From positions 186,001-250,000 of the forward strand of contig JAAKBF010000093.1 in NCBI GenBank assembly GCA_012656075.1: DNA of 64,000 bases, read 5' to 3'. A program made the translations under genes and the position numbers. This DNA is from Phytophthora hibernalis. Its lineage: Eukaryota > Oomycota > Peronosporomycetes > Peronosporales > Peronosporaceae. This document shows, piece after piece, positions 24,096-35,603 of the stretch (the stretch's first letter is position 1; each line of letters begins with the position of its first letter). A model generated the notes under the pieces. That model searched no databases, was not told the origin of the DNA, and worked only from the letters and a program-made list of their open reading frames with translations.

Positions 24096-25135
24096 ATGGC
24101 GCTGAGCAAACCGATGGAAATGGTGGCGGCGGCCACTGCTGCGGGCGTGGGCGGCTTCCTGTCCACGAGCATCCTGTATCCTCTAGACACGCTCAAGACG
24201 CGCATCCAGTCGGGCGCGTCTCTGCTCCCTGAGGACGAAGAGAACGAGGACAAACCCAAGAAGAACAAGCAGGTGGCGCTAATTAAGTCGCTGTACCAGG
24301 GCATCCAGTACAAGGCGGCGGAGTCGTCCACCTCCAAGTTCCTCTACTTCTACGCGTACACGATGCTGGCCCAGATGGTGGCGCCCAAGGACGGACAGCC
24401 CATCGGCACGTTCACGGACCTGGGTATCGGCTACCTGAGCGAACTGCTGCACCTGCCCATCACGATGCCCATGGAGCTCGTGGGCACGCGGATGCAGACG
24501 AGCTCCGAGTCCGGAGGCATCCTCCAGATGCTCCGCTCCATCGTCAAGGAGAGCGGCGTCGGGGGACTCTACAAGGGACTCGGAGCGTACTTTGTGCTGT
24601 GTCTGCAGCCTGCCATCCAGTACACGGTCTTTGAGCGACTCAAGGGCATGTACCTGCGCAAGTTCAAGCACGCGTCGCATGCACTTGGTGCGCTGGAGGT
24701 AGGGGTTATGTTTCTATTGGTGGAGATGGTTTGATTTGACCATTGTGTTGTGCTCACTGATGCAGGCGTTCATGCTGGGAGCTATTGCGCGGTCTATCGC
24801 GACACTTGCGCTGTTCCCGTACATCCGCGCCAAGGTGCTGATGCAGGCCAACAAGAAGAAGCAGACGGCTGTTGCCGACGCGGAGCAGAAGAAGGAGACC
24901 ATCGCGTCGACGCTGCAGCGCGTGTACACGGAGGAGGGACCGCTGGCACTCTACCGCGGCCTCGGACCGGAGCTCACCAGGGTAGGTTTTGCAATGGTCG
25001 AGTGATGATTTTAGGAGGTTAATATCTTGTTGTTTGCTGATGCAGGGAGCGCTCTCGTCCGCGCTGATGCTCATGATCAAGGAGAAGATCCAAATGTACA
25101 TCACGCTGCTCATGATGATCGCCAACTCGTCCTAG
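24096..25135 (+). CDS. Mitochondrial-carrier-family protein, peroxisomal adenine nucleotide carrier (PNC/PMP34) type
   Basis: Exons 24096-24698, 24766-24981 and 25046-25135; 302 aa, open throughout. Three carrier repeats are visible: PLDTLKTR (first Px[D/E]xx[K/R]), PMELVGTR and PYIRAKVL. The phrases FLSTSILYPLDT, NPAIQYTVFE-like QPAIQYTVFERLKG, ALFPYIRAKVLMQ and the closing SSALMLMIKEKI match plant PNC1/2 and human PMP34 rather than ADP/ATP translocase, whose RRRMMM is absent. The expected role is ATP import into peroxisomes in exchange for AMP or ADP, for fatty-acid activation. Introns are 64-67 bp with matching TGATGCAG acceptors. Peroxisomal rather than mitochondrial placement is inferred from the motifs. 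Confidence 0.85.
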
Positions 25136-26078
25136 ATGGCGAGGGCGAAGCCACCTACACCACTAAATCGACCACTACACTTGACTTGCTGCTCGTCATA
25201 GCCGTTTGCGTCAGCGACGCCGATTTTTCGCATACGCTCGTATATCGGCTTACGCAACATGTTGCATTGCTCGGTCTCAAATTGCAATGGTACCTTGCAG
25301 GTACGAGACCTCTATCTTCACCAAAGATTCTTTGGTAGCCGGAGCTGCCATTCGAGTCAAACTTGACAGCGTCAACGGCCCGTTGACACACCCACCAGGT
25401 GATTGTGTGCCAGGTTTAACAACCCACGAGCCGAGTTGCCGTGTTGCAGAGTTGCAGGCAGATCCAACGACGACATTGCACTGCAATGTCGTCGTTGGAT
25501 CAATTTGCACTGCAGATTGCAGTCGCCGCTACGGCCGCTACGTCGAGACAAACTGGTTATTACGCGCCTGGGGCGTAAACGACCGAACCTTCCCGAAACA
25601 TTGAAACTTTCAATGAAAACCGCGGCCAACGCCGCACAGCTTCTATCTAAGATAATAGATCGAGCAATGGCAGACTCAGCGTTCCTGCTTGCAGCAGCAG
25701 CGTTGATGGCTGAAGAAGGCTCGTCACCTTCTAACGCCAAGTTGCCGAGTCGGCATCATCGCGATTCCGCGGAAGGTTAGCTGGCCTTTTCTGACCGTAC
25801 GAATGCACGACGGGTCCAGACAGCCGAATTGTATGCACCTTAGAGAACGCCAGTGAAAAGACAGGAGTGTATGTTGCGGAAAAGAAGCAAGCCGAGCACA
25901 GCACAAAGCCGCTCAGCCGCATTGCCCCAGCCACGAGACCAATAGAGGCGCGCGCTTCAGCCGTAACGAAACCCCGCTCCATAGAACCCAGGGAAACGCC
26001 TCCGACATTCACTCTCGAACCATTCCGCATCCGTAAGCACCCCAATTCGCCTAATACTCCCTTGCCCAGTCCTCCATT
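25136..26078. other. Intergenic stretch, 0.94 kb, containing a near-perfect palindrome
   Basis: No supported gene. The segment lies between the carrier stop and the cyclase-domain gene. Its one clear structure is the 41-nt inverted repeat listed separately. The last about 300 bases are GC-richer and likely carry the promoter and 5' UTR of the cyclase-domain gene. Confidence 0.6.
25461..25501. repeat. Perfect 20-bp inverted repeat with 1-nt spacer
   Basis: Arm 1 GATCCAACGACGACATTGCA at 25461-25480 and arm 2 at 25482-25501 are exact reverse complements around a single C. RNA from either strand would form a tight hairpin. It is not placed as a terminator for a bacterial-type operon, and no flanking duplication marks it as a transposon. 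Confidence 0.95.
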
Positions 26079-28432
26079 ATGTGCTGGTGGTGCTGTATGC
26101 GCGTCCTGGAGAAGTGCCTGCCGCGCAACGACATCGTGCGCGAGCTGGCGCCATATCTGCAGCACGTGCACCAGGACGACGCCATGGACGACGACACACG
26201 CCGCGGGGGCGACCTGGGCGGGCCCTGGGTGCGCTCGCAGAGTCCGCGCGGACTGGACAAGGACTCGGCCACGTCCAGCGACTCGTTGCGCCACGTGAAC
26301 GCCAGCTACCCTTTGCGTCACAGTCTGGACTGCGAGCTGAGTCTGCAGGCCAACGACAGCGCGTCACAGGGCCGACCGCTCTGCAAGATGAGCGTGCGCA
26401 AGCCGGACGCAGGAAGTGGCCAGAATACACCAACGCGGCGTTGCAGAAGGAGCAGAACGTGGCGGCTGAGCTGGCTGCCGTGCAGGACGGATTCAGGATG
26501 CTGCAGGATCAGGACGGTCCGTCGCTGCTCCATCTGACAAGACTGGAGGCTGAGAGCGGCGGTGGAAGCACCACGCAGACCGTGGAAGTGTCAGGATCGG
26601 AGTATTCAGGTGCAGGATCTAATAGTACAGGTGCAGGGAAGAAGTCGGTGCTGAAGATCAAGACGGACCTGGGAGACCTCACGCCTGTGAGATGGGAGAA
26701 GGTCGTGATTGTGCAGGTGTCGGTGCAGGGCTTCCGAGAGATGATGAGTCAGGCCAAGGACCTCATGGAGGACGCCAAGCTGCTGTACGAGCACACGGTG
26801 CTCTCCCGTCTGGCGTCCGAGTACGGCGGCCAGGAGATCCTGAGCCACTCGCGCTCGGGTCTCTTTGTCATTGCGTTCGCCTCAGAATTCCACGCGGCCA
26901 AGTGGTGTCTCTCGCTGCAGTTGAGTCTGGTGTACGCGGCGTGGAACGATAAACTGCTCAAGCAGTTCGACGACATGAAGGAAGTGTCCGTGACGACGAA
27001 TGGCAAGACCAAGAAGAATATGCTGCTGTACCGCGGCTTCCGCGTCAGGATGGTGATTCACACGGCGGACCCCGATATCTCGCCCGATACGTCGCTATCA
27101 GAGGCTGTTCAGTGGACGAAGACGGTGAGCGAGTATGCCCATGGAGGCCAGATCATTCTGAGCGACAACGTGTGGGACCGACTCAAGGAACAGCTTGTAC
27201 AGCTGGGCAACCCGGTGGTGGAAGACCTCGGGTGCCACGCTGTTCTCGGGGATGAAGTGTTGCTAATGCTTCTACTGCCGCGAGATCTGGAGCTACGACG
27301 CTTTGGTACTTTGAAAAGCCCACACCAGCTTTCACTTGGCATGCGCGATGCTCCCTCTGCACAGAAGCCAGTGACGATGGTCTTCACGTTTATTGAAGGG
27401 GCTCGTCCGCTTGTTCGCTGTCACGCGGAAGAGCTTGCGGATCGCATTAAGACATTGTGTCTGGTTGCCCGTGAACTGCTGAGAAAACACAATGGCTACG
27501 AGTGCCAGGAATTACAGGGAGATTTTATGCTGGCGTTCTTCACGCCCGCAAGCGCCATCTTGTGGTGCGGTGAGTTCCAGCTACGCATCCGGCAAAAGTT
27601 CCGCGAATGGGACCAGGAGAACGAAAATCAGGAGCTCCGGTTCTCCATGTCGATGGGTATCGAGACCGGAGTGCCTGCAAGTGTGAGCCCACACAAGACA
27701 AGTGGACGTGCTGACTACTTCGGCAATATTGTGAACCAAACTGCTCGTATTGCCAAGGCTGCACACGGTGGTCAGGTACTCATTGGTGGTGACGCATGGG
27801 GCGCTTTCTGCGCTGCTCAAGCTGTGTGCCAGAGCCAACAAATCATTACGAAGGCAGAAAAGATTAAGGACATTCCCGGCACGACAGTTTTCCAGTTTAA
27901 GGCACATGGCTACTACAGCTTCAAGGGCATCTCGAAGCCAATCGGGCTTATTGAAGCCATTCCAATTGATGTGCAGTCGCCCATGCTGAGCTTGGAGCTT
28001 GTGACCCTTGTGCGGGGTCATGCTCCTAAGTCTAAGCGGATTGAAGAAGCTCAACTCACAAACCAGGCTAAGACAACTGTGCCGGATGTTCCTGCGGAGT
28101 TAGTGCGGCTTCGCCACGGCGGCGAGCTGCCTAACAACTCAATTCGTGAAACGGAGTTCGATCTCAACCTGTCGTGGGACGACAGCATTTTTGTGTTCGA
28201 GGACATCGACGAGGAGGACGGTGAGATGGACGGTGAGAATCATGGTCGGGAGTCGGCGGTCTGCGGCAGTGTGGCGCTTGCGGAGCGCTCTGGTTTGCGA
28301 AATAGCACTCTCAATCATTCTCAACTTATGGCACTGCTGCGGTCATCGGGTACGGAGAGGAACTCCAGTACACGAGTGTCTCAGCGCAGCTCCGCTAATG
28401 GAACACGGACCGAAGACATGGATAGAGTATAA
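26079..28432 (+). CDS. Protein with two class III nucleotide-cyclase homology domains
   Basis: About 784 aa with one frame break near 26425. Residues about 205-400 and 430-630 are two cyclase homology domains. The second is clearest: VTMVFTFIEGARPL, QGDFMLAFFTPASAI, then GRADYFGNIVNQTARIA (the DYxGxxVNxxAR signature) and GGQVLIGG. The usual first metal-binding Asp of the opening strand (FxDIxGFT) is missing in both domains (VQVSVQGF; FTFIEGA), so activity is doubtful. No transmembrane segment is seen; the N-terminus is Cys-rich (MCWWCC), perhaps acylated. The tail is acidic then Ser-rich. Arrangement resembles the soluble-adenylyl-cyclase branch, but the usual ATPase part is absent. Confidence 0.8.
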
Positions 28433-28595
28433 TCACAGCAACCCGCCGACTTAGCTTGCTGTGGTTCGAGTCATCGTGTCTTGATTCTAGGAGAGGAAAC
28501 GCATTGCCTGTACTGATGAGGAGAGGTTCGTAGTCATGTGGTAAGCTCAGTTGCATTCAAGCGCCGCTAATAAATTAAATGCATTGGAATCGTTC

Positions 28596-31500
28596 TTAGC
28601 GTCCTCGAGCCGAGTTGGGAGTTGCTCTGCCAGAAAGAGTTGGTTGTGCTGGTGTTTGGAGCGGTGCTGTGGTTGACTTGTCGAGAGTGGTGGCAAGCAC
28701 CGATGGGAACAAAGGTGTCAACGGGATATTTCCTAGTGTCGGCCTTTTCAGAATGCTGTTCCTCGGAGATGATGCCGAAGCTGATGGGGTCGCAAAGGCC
28801 GTACCCGAGAAGGATACGGAAGGCCGACGAGGAGATTGATGCGGCGATTGCAAGCGGTGCTCTTGCTGGCGTACAACGAGTGCTCGTAGGTCCGGGTCAG
28901 AATCGAGTGTAAGTTGTACTCCTCGCCGAACGAGTGTCTCCATCACTTTATCGCCGTTCGGGCTGAAGAAGAGTGAAAAACACGGAGGCGGGTGCACCGC
29001 TCGAGTGATACTGCTTGTGCGGACATTCCCCGATTACTAGTTGTAGCTCCATCCCAATTCACGGAGCTCTGCACGATTGCGCGAGCTTCTTCCAGTTTGA
29101 CTTCTCATGAAATCGAAGTCAGAGAACGTATCGGCAAGGTAAGTTTTGTATTCTCAGCACAGAAAAGATAAGAGTACGAACCTGGCGTAGCTTGCGCAAA
29201 GCATCATTTCTTTATACGCTTGCTGTTTCTGTTGGAAATTCTTTCTTGACTCGGCAAGGAACTCTGTCAGCAAACGCATTTTGATGCTGAACGATGAGAA
29301 ACAAGTCAGCTACCGAGTACTTAAGTATGCTGATACCAGGTAGGACTCACCTCTTGGGGACCTTCACGACCTGAACTGAAGTCTGCTGTAGACGCTGGAG
29401 CTCAATTGGGGTTAGAAGCATCTGCATATTTGCCAACTTCTCATCCATTCCACCAAGTAATGCGATTGAACCGGCCCGAGAAAACTACCCCGTTTCCTCC
29501 CTGCAGAACCAGGTGCACCACTACTACTCACAGATCCAATGCTATTGTGAACCGAGTCTCTCCGTACTGTCATGCGCCGTCCATCATCGATATTGCTGTT
29601 CAGTTGACGATCCGTGCGTTGACGTTCGTGGTCAGCCATATCCCACCACATCGACAATGCTAGCATTCGAGCTCGGTTGCAATTGATAAAACACCTTCGT
29701 AGCACCACAAACATATTCAAAGTTAGGACCATATTGCTTGCATCACCACGGTTTGATAAGGGATTGAACGTACAAGCCAGCCTTCTGCGCTCGGATGACT
29801 TTGCTTCGCCACTGAACCATCACCCGCTTGAAGTTTCGCGCGGCATGGCTCTCGGTGCAGTGATCGAGCATGAATTGTCGTAACAACATTGCATGTCGAG
29901 CTTTCCGACGACAACGTATTCGCAAAAGAAGCTTCCACAAACATTTACGCAGCCAAGCGAACGCAATGACAGTGTGCTTGGATGCATGCTGCCACTTCCA
30001 CTTCCGCCAAATCCGCTGAATAGTAGCCGCAGCCTTACCTTCGATCTTTGGCATCATAATTAAATGTTTGGCTTGGACGAGCTGCTGGTGCCAACGATTC
30101 GAGATTGCCGCGAAAGACACGACGTGGAGCCATACTTTGCGTCGTCGATAGCGCACCGTCAACTCAAGTTCGGCGGTCGATAGGGGACGAATAGGATTTA
30201 CTCGACGCAGATAAGCCTCTCGCTTGGCTAGTAGCCGTTCGTCCTCTAGTTGAACAAGCTGCTCACGCTGTCGCCGTGTGCGCTCCATTCGCTGTTCAGT
30301 TTGTTTCTTCCTAGCATGTCATGGTGGATGCCGAAGGCAGTCAGCCCAATGATTATAGTAAACAAGCAGCACACATTCTACCTTTGTTCATGGTCTTCTG
30401 GTGATCGGGGTGTTCTTGCGCGCTCCTTATTCTCTTTAATTTTCTGAGGCACAATCAACACGATAAGCCATCTCGTGACTACTACAAAGAGGATTTTGCA
30501 CGTACGTCGCTGGTGTGATTCCTCTGCGAAGCAGAACATCAAACAATAAGCAATGAACAGCTGGACACCAACACTAATAACTGATCAGAAAGCAGGGAAC
30601 TTACAAGGCGGTACTCGTGTTGAATGTGCTCAACATCACGCTGAAAAGCAAAATCAGTACAGTGTCAACATAGTGGGAAAGTATATCTAAGCACCTGGAA
30701 TGCCTCCCAAAGCTTTGGATCTGCACGTAGCTCCGCAATAAATCTGTGAATTCTGTACAATGAAAAGCGAGCGTCACTCCTGTTGTGGCGTTCGTCTTTG
30801 AAGTCTTTGATAGACTCCTTACCTATCTTCTGACCGCGGGGTTGCCCCTGGTGCTCTCGGACTCAATGGTGCATTTAAGCTAAGACCACCAGCCATTACA
30901 CTTTGTACACGTGGACTCATTCCACCGCCTCTGCGAGGACTTGAAGCATTACCATTTGTATCGAACGAACTTCGAGGAGGAGATGAGGCTCGAGGTGACG
31001 AAGGTTTCTTTGACGCCTTGGGAGTGCATGTGCCAGCGCGTTCGATCTGAAGAAAATACGCCACATTCAATGAGAATTCTCCACGGTTTAGCCAACACAC
31101 TGAAACTTACATCGCCCGCTGTAATATCGCAGCTTCATCTTCGTCATTTGGTACAGCTTCCCATTCGCCTACGGGGCGATAAACCGGGTTTCTAGCAAAA
31201 GACAAATCAGCCCTGCTAACTAATCCGCTGGTGATAGTAAATACGTACGCCCAAGACGACGGGAGCACGGACTGACGGATGAAATCGAGAATGTGTTCAC
31301 TGGGCAACCCCACAGGAACAACGGTGACTGTTCATCGCCCTGGTGCTGCTTTTCCTTCCTATTATGCAGCACCTTGGTCCGATCGATGTGCCCAGCTTCG
31401 ACGCAAGATTGTCGGCGATCGTGAAACTGAGCACGCCACATTTTCTCGACGCCCTCGTTCAAGTCACGGACCTTCTGGAATGTCTCGGTCGTAACAGGGT

Positions 31501-31888
31501 GATCCGAAACTGGACGAGCTGGAAGCAGAGAGCACATTTCCTGTCCTGCAACAGCAGCGACCGAGCGGCGTGATGCAGCTACCCCACCCTTTATCCCCCG
31601 CGGTGTTGCAGCTGATGGCCGGGTGACTCTACATGTAGTCGATGTAGCAACCCTCGATGTTTTCGACGCTGGTAGCTGGATCATCGTCTCCTTGGCGAGA
31701 CCGGCATTCTCGATCTGCTTGACCATCCATCCTTCCAGGCGGGCTTGCTGCATTCCACTCGAAAGCTAAATGCGAACTGCACAACTTCCTGGAGCAGGAC
31801 TTGAAAACGCGCGCCTAAAAAGGCTGAGGACGTCCAGATACCCGGCTCAAACGTCAAGTTGAAGTGAGTGTCCAATAAGAGGCGACAT
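28596..31888 (-). CDS. IQ-motif protein with many small exons
   Basis: Exons by eye, 5' to 3': 31249-31888, 31111-31191, 30823-31046, 30695-30752, 30605-30640, 30506-30523 (an 18-bp microexon), 30382-30443, 29351-30309, 29182-29286 and a final exon ending at 28596. The central exon encodes a basic helical region with an IQ-type calmodulin site (AAATIQRIWRKWKW) and further Arg/Trp-rich helices. The N-terminal and C-terminal parts are Ser/Pro-rich and probably disordered. At least five frame breaks occur (near 31845, 31755, 31290, 29745, 29440), so the exact protein is unsure; the intron before the last exon is not resolved. ATG 31888 (MSPLIGHS) is a tentative start; ATG 31753 is the alternative. 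Layout suits a cytoskeletal or flagellar protein, which is inference. Confidence 0.65.
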
Positions 31889-32198
31889 CCTGTCCAAGCA
31901 GCACAAATGACAAGGCAGAAGACGAACACAAGCTTAGATCGGCACAACTCATTCAACCGATATGTAGCCGACGCGCACGCACAGCCAGACAATCAAAAGG
32001 CGCGTCCACGACGGGGTCGCAACACCTCTCTCGTCTCCTACCTCGCTCCTAGTGAGCGATCATAACTTTGGACAAGGACGGCCAGCTCCGAATCACGTGG
32101 TCGTGTGCGTCGGGAACGTCTTGGGGGCGGATAGGGAAAAGAGGGGTTGGCTGGAGAGGGGCTGTGAGGTCGGGTTCCATTCTTCTAGTAGATATTGC

Positions 32199-33170
32199 TT
32201 ATTCCGTCAAGCCCATGTTCACCTCGCCGTTGAAGATGGAGGCCGCGGCTGCGAAGCGCTCGGCCTGCTGCTGCTGCAGCTCCGTCATGGCCATGAGGAA
32301 GGCCGGCTCCTGCTGGTACTTCATCATGGCGGCCTGCAACACCTCGCGCGTGAGGCCGTGCTTGGCGTGGATCTCGGCTGACAGGTTGTCTGCGCGCTTG
32401 ACATACCGCTGGTTGATGGCCTCCTCCTTGTTGTCCGGGTTGAGCTCCTTGACCTCGAGACACACCTCCTCCATGGCCACGTTGAGCGACTCCATGGTCT
32501 CCTGCATGATCTCGATGAACTTGGTGAGCGTGAGCTCGGCCGGCACTTCCACGTCGCTGAAGCCGCCGCCCGTCATGACGCGGTAGAGCTCCTGCAGCTT
32601 GGCCACGGCGTTGGCCACGTCCTTGTCGTCCTCCTCCTCGAAGTACTCGGTGGCCACCTTGACCTCGTCCTCCGTCGTCTGAAACTTGGCGTACACCTGC
32701 GACTCGATGGCCTTCATGGCCTCCTCGAACTGGCCCATGAGGTAGGACGCGAGTTGGTCCTCGGGCGGGAACGGCCGCTCTGGGACGACTCCTGGCGGAT
32801 CTTGGCCTCCAGCTTGGCCAGCTGCATCACGACCTGGCCCATCTGCGTGCAAATGGTCTCCAGGATGCTCAGCAGCTGCTCCTTGTGCAGGTTGGGCACC
32901 TCGCGCACGCCGTCGTCCTGCTTAGTCTTCTTGGCGTCCTGCAGGATAGACAACACAACGTAGAGGATCAGTTGATTGTCACAAAGTGTACCATTCCGCA
33001 TGGTACACACCACCAAACCAGCGGTCGACACGAGCGCACGACGTCAACTAGACAGAGAACTGGTTACGTACGTTGGAGCTGCTGCTGCGGGCGAGCGCGA
33101 AGATCAGGAGGGCGGCGGCCGCCACGGCCGAGACGCCGGCGATCACCAGGGGCTTGGTCACCTGCACCAT
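32199..33170 (-). CDS. Single-pass membrane protein with coiled-coil body, unknown
   Basis: Exon 1 (33072-33170) encodes 33 residues with one N-terminal membrane segment (LVIAGVSAVAAAALLIFALA); exon 2 is 32199-32938. After the anchor come charged helices (LHKEQLLSILETICTQMGQ; YVKRADNLSAEIHAKHGL) and a Gln-rich C-terminal helix. Total about 280 aa. One base is missing near 32777, where the frame moves from IRQESSQ to the FPPEDQLASYLM reading. I do not recognise the family. It is divergent with another small single-pass coiled-coil gene, sharing a 278-bp promoter, which suggests co-regulation. The intron is 133 bp. Confidence 0.7.
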
Positions 33171-33448
33171 GCTACTGTGTGGGGAGAGGGAGAGGCCTGC
33201 GCGGCGTTCTTGTGTGTGGCGCTGACAGCGATTGGTGATCTGCTGATGGGGAACCGGTACCCACCGATTAAGTACCGGTAAGTACCGGTACCCATCATGC
33301 GAAAAACCTCGTTTTTTAAGAGCCGCAGTACCGTGACCTTCTGTTTATTAGCTTCGTTTTAAGCTTGACAATTTGCTGGACGTATCAGCCACAACACCAG
33401 CGGATCAGCGCTTCAGTACGTTGGCTGAAGTCCACACACCCAGCAACA
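33171..33448. promoter_or_regulatory. Divergent promoter with ACCGGTACCCA repeats
   Basis: The spacer between two divergent start codons holds ACCGGTACCCA at about 33253-33263 and again at 33283-33293, with TACCGGTA and AGTACCGGTA between them. Each unit is built on the palindromes ACCGGT and GGTACC. The cluster lies 90-120 bp from the minus-strand start. It may bind a factor acting in both directions. Confidence 0.5.
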
Positions 33449-34064
33449 ATGGAATCGTGCACGGAAGACTCGACGTCGTACTGGAAGGGGCTGTGGCACG
33501 GCCTGCTCCTGACGCTGCCTGTCCTCACCTTCCTCTATCGCAAGTGGATGGTGGCTGCCCAGCGGTCGGCGGTGCAGCAGCCAGTGCTCGGGTACGGACG
33601 CCATTTGCAATGGAAATTAGCCATTGAGTGAGAAACTAACGCTGTTGCCATGTTAATACTTGACGCTATGCTGATCGACCACAAGAACGTACGTTGCTAC
33701 TTCTTCCTGCCTGCTGGAAGGATATTCCTGTGCCTGACAATCGTTGTGTGTTTGTTTTGCTGGTGGTGCAGGTCCTTCATGAACGAGCTGTTTGCGTTCG
33801 AGGTGGTGCTGGTTGCGGGTGCGGAGCTCAAGGCTGTTCGCGACCAGCTGAAGAGCGCTGAGGAGGCAACGCCTGCGAATGACAAGAAGGTGACGGCGCT
33901 CAGGACCGCGTGGTGGACATCGCCACCGTGCTGCAGAAAAAGCTAGAGACCATCACGCCGATCGTCTCGTTCCTGCTGGAGCAGAGTGTGGGTGTCATCA
34001 AGGACCACCACGCAGAGAGATCTCCGACGCGCCAGAGAGTGCCGAGTCCAAGAAGGACAAGTAA
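33449..34064 (+). CDS. Small N-terminally anchored helical protein, unknown
   Basis: Exons 33449-33591 and 33772-34064; about 145 aa. ATG gives MESCTEDS, then one membrane segment (GLLLTLPVLTFLYRKWMVAA) and amphipathic helices (VVLVAGAELKAVRDQLKSAE; VVDIATVLQKKLETITPIVS). The C-terminus is acidic then Lys-rich. The splice joins CTC GG to G TCC in frame. Two later one-base losses, near 33902 and 34018, must be repaired to reach the stop at 34062. I do not recognise the family. It has the same layout (N-terminal anchor, soluble helices) as its divergent neighbour. Confidence 0.6.
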
Positions 34065-34195
34065 CGATAAATGCCTGTCAAACATACATGTACTTCAGCT
34101 TTCCTGACTGCATGCATTCACAGCAAAAGACAATGAAACAAGAGGAAGTAGTTGTAGAAGACGCACTTGCTTTCTTTGTTTATCAAGTTACCCAG

Positions 34196-34315
34196 GGTCG
34201 ACACCTACGCACCGTAGCGTCGCCCCGACGCTTTCCCGAGTCCCTCTCACTACAAATGAGGGAGGTCGACACCGTCGCACCGTAGCGCTTCAGATCCACG
34301 CTTTCCCCCTCGCTA
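34196..34315. repeat. Diverged direct repeat of about 50 bp, two copies
   Basis: GGTCGACACC..CGCACCGTAGCG followed by ACGCTTTCCC occurs at 34196-34246 and again at 34264-34315, downstream of the small membrane-protein gene and upstream of the RPS2 stop. It is probably a local duplication in the shared 3' region of two convergent genes. No function is apparent. Confidence 0.6.
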
Positions 34316-34388
34316 AAGTAAACTACATCTCCAAAATCGTCCGTTGCTCGAGAACAGAGTTCACAGCCAAAGTGAGACTTCAAGACGT

Positions 34389-35175
34389 TTACTTCTTGAT
34401 GGCGGTCTTGGCCAGGAAGTCCGTGTGCTCCTGGTACGGCGACGGGCCGAACGTGTGCTGCTCCCAGAGGTCCGGGGTCAGGTACGCGTAGGTGGCACGC
34501 AGGGCGTAGAAGGTAGCCTTCACGAAGTTACCCAGGGTACGGGTGTGGCCACGGGCCGAGGTGTAGCAGTCCTCAATACCGGCCATGCCCAGAAGCTTCT
34601 TGGGCACGGGGGCGGCACACAGACCGGTACCACGGGGGCCGGGATGAGACGCACGCGGACGGAGCCACACTTGCCCGTCACCTTGTTGGGCACGGTGTGC
34701 GGGGTGCCGACCATACGTCCCCAGTAGCCACGACGCACGGGCACGAGCGAGATCTTGGCCAGGATGATGGCGCCACGGATGGCGGTGGCCACCTCCTTGG
34801 CGCACTTGACGCCCAGGCCGATGTGACCGTTGCTGTCGCCCACAGCCACGAAGGCCTTGAAGCGCGTACGCTGACCAGCAGTCGTCTGCTTCTGCACAGG
34901 CATGATCTTCATCACCTCGTCCTTGAGCGACGCCTCCAGGAAGTAGTTGACGATCTCGCACTCCTTGATGGGCAGCGAGAAAAGGTAGATCTCCTCCAGC
35001 GACGAGATCTTGCCCTCCTTTACCAGGCGTCCGAGCTTGGTGACAGGCACCCACTCCTTGGACTCGTCACGGCCACGACCGCGTCCACGACCACGGCCAC
35101 CACGGCCACCGCGACCTCCACGGCCACGGCCAATCCTCCACGTTCTCCAGCGGGTGCGGGAGCAGCTTCAGCCAT
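34389..35175 (-). CDS. RPS2: 40S ribosomal protein S2 (uS5)
   Basis: ATG at 35175 gives [14 protein letters not shown], then an RGG-rich N-terminal tail, [18 protein letters not shown], the S5 RNA-binding domain ([29 protein letters not shown]), the second S5 domain ([20 protein letters not shown] after repair) and the usual C-terminus. About 262 aa, as in other eukaryotes. It is part of the small-subunit decoding region. Two one-base losses interrupt it: near 35140 in the RGG tract, and near 34633, where CCCCC should be CCCCCC. A broken copy of an essential ribosomal gene argues that these are sequence errors unless another copy exists elsewhere. No intron is seen. Confidence 0.95.
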
Positions 35176-35603
35176 TGTCTTGAGTTCCTCTGCTTCTTGG
35201 GGCGAAATGAACGAATACGCGTTGGAGGTGGTGGTGGATTGGCTTGGGCCTTTGACCGCCAGTCACTGCAGGATGTCGCGCGAAGGTAGTAAAGGAGGAG
35301 TTAGTGTATGCAACACTAGATTAGGATGGTTAGGAATGATGGTTTTGAACCTTCAGACAACACGCAGGGGCAGCGGCTGGAAAATCGAGTACCTTGTGAA
35401 GTTGATACTCTTGTTGACATGGCGTTTACGGAACTGGTGCTCAATACACTTTATCAAGATATAACCTACGACAACTGATACTGCGTCAGAGACTAAGTAA
35501 ACAATTCTGGAAGGCGAAGGCAATAACGTGGGGCTCGCGCGCTGGTGGTTTGTATTGGATAAAGGGGGAACAACGAGCCACGCTCAGTTAGACTCCTGTG
35601 AAG
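35176..35603. other. Divergent promoter region between RPS2 and the AFG3-type protease gene
   Basis: A 428-bp spacer between two divergent housekeeping genes. I see no further gene, repeat or clear core-promoter motif; part of it (35176-35280) is likely RPS2 5' UTR or an unrecognised leader intron. Confidence 0.5.

Noticed and set aside
31681..31992. Separate minus-strand membrane-protein gene upstream of the IQ gene
   Set aside because: Its 3' half fits as the N-terminus of the IQ-motif protein after one-base corrections; its 5' half is uncorroborated upstream DNA.
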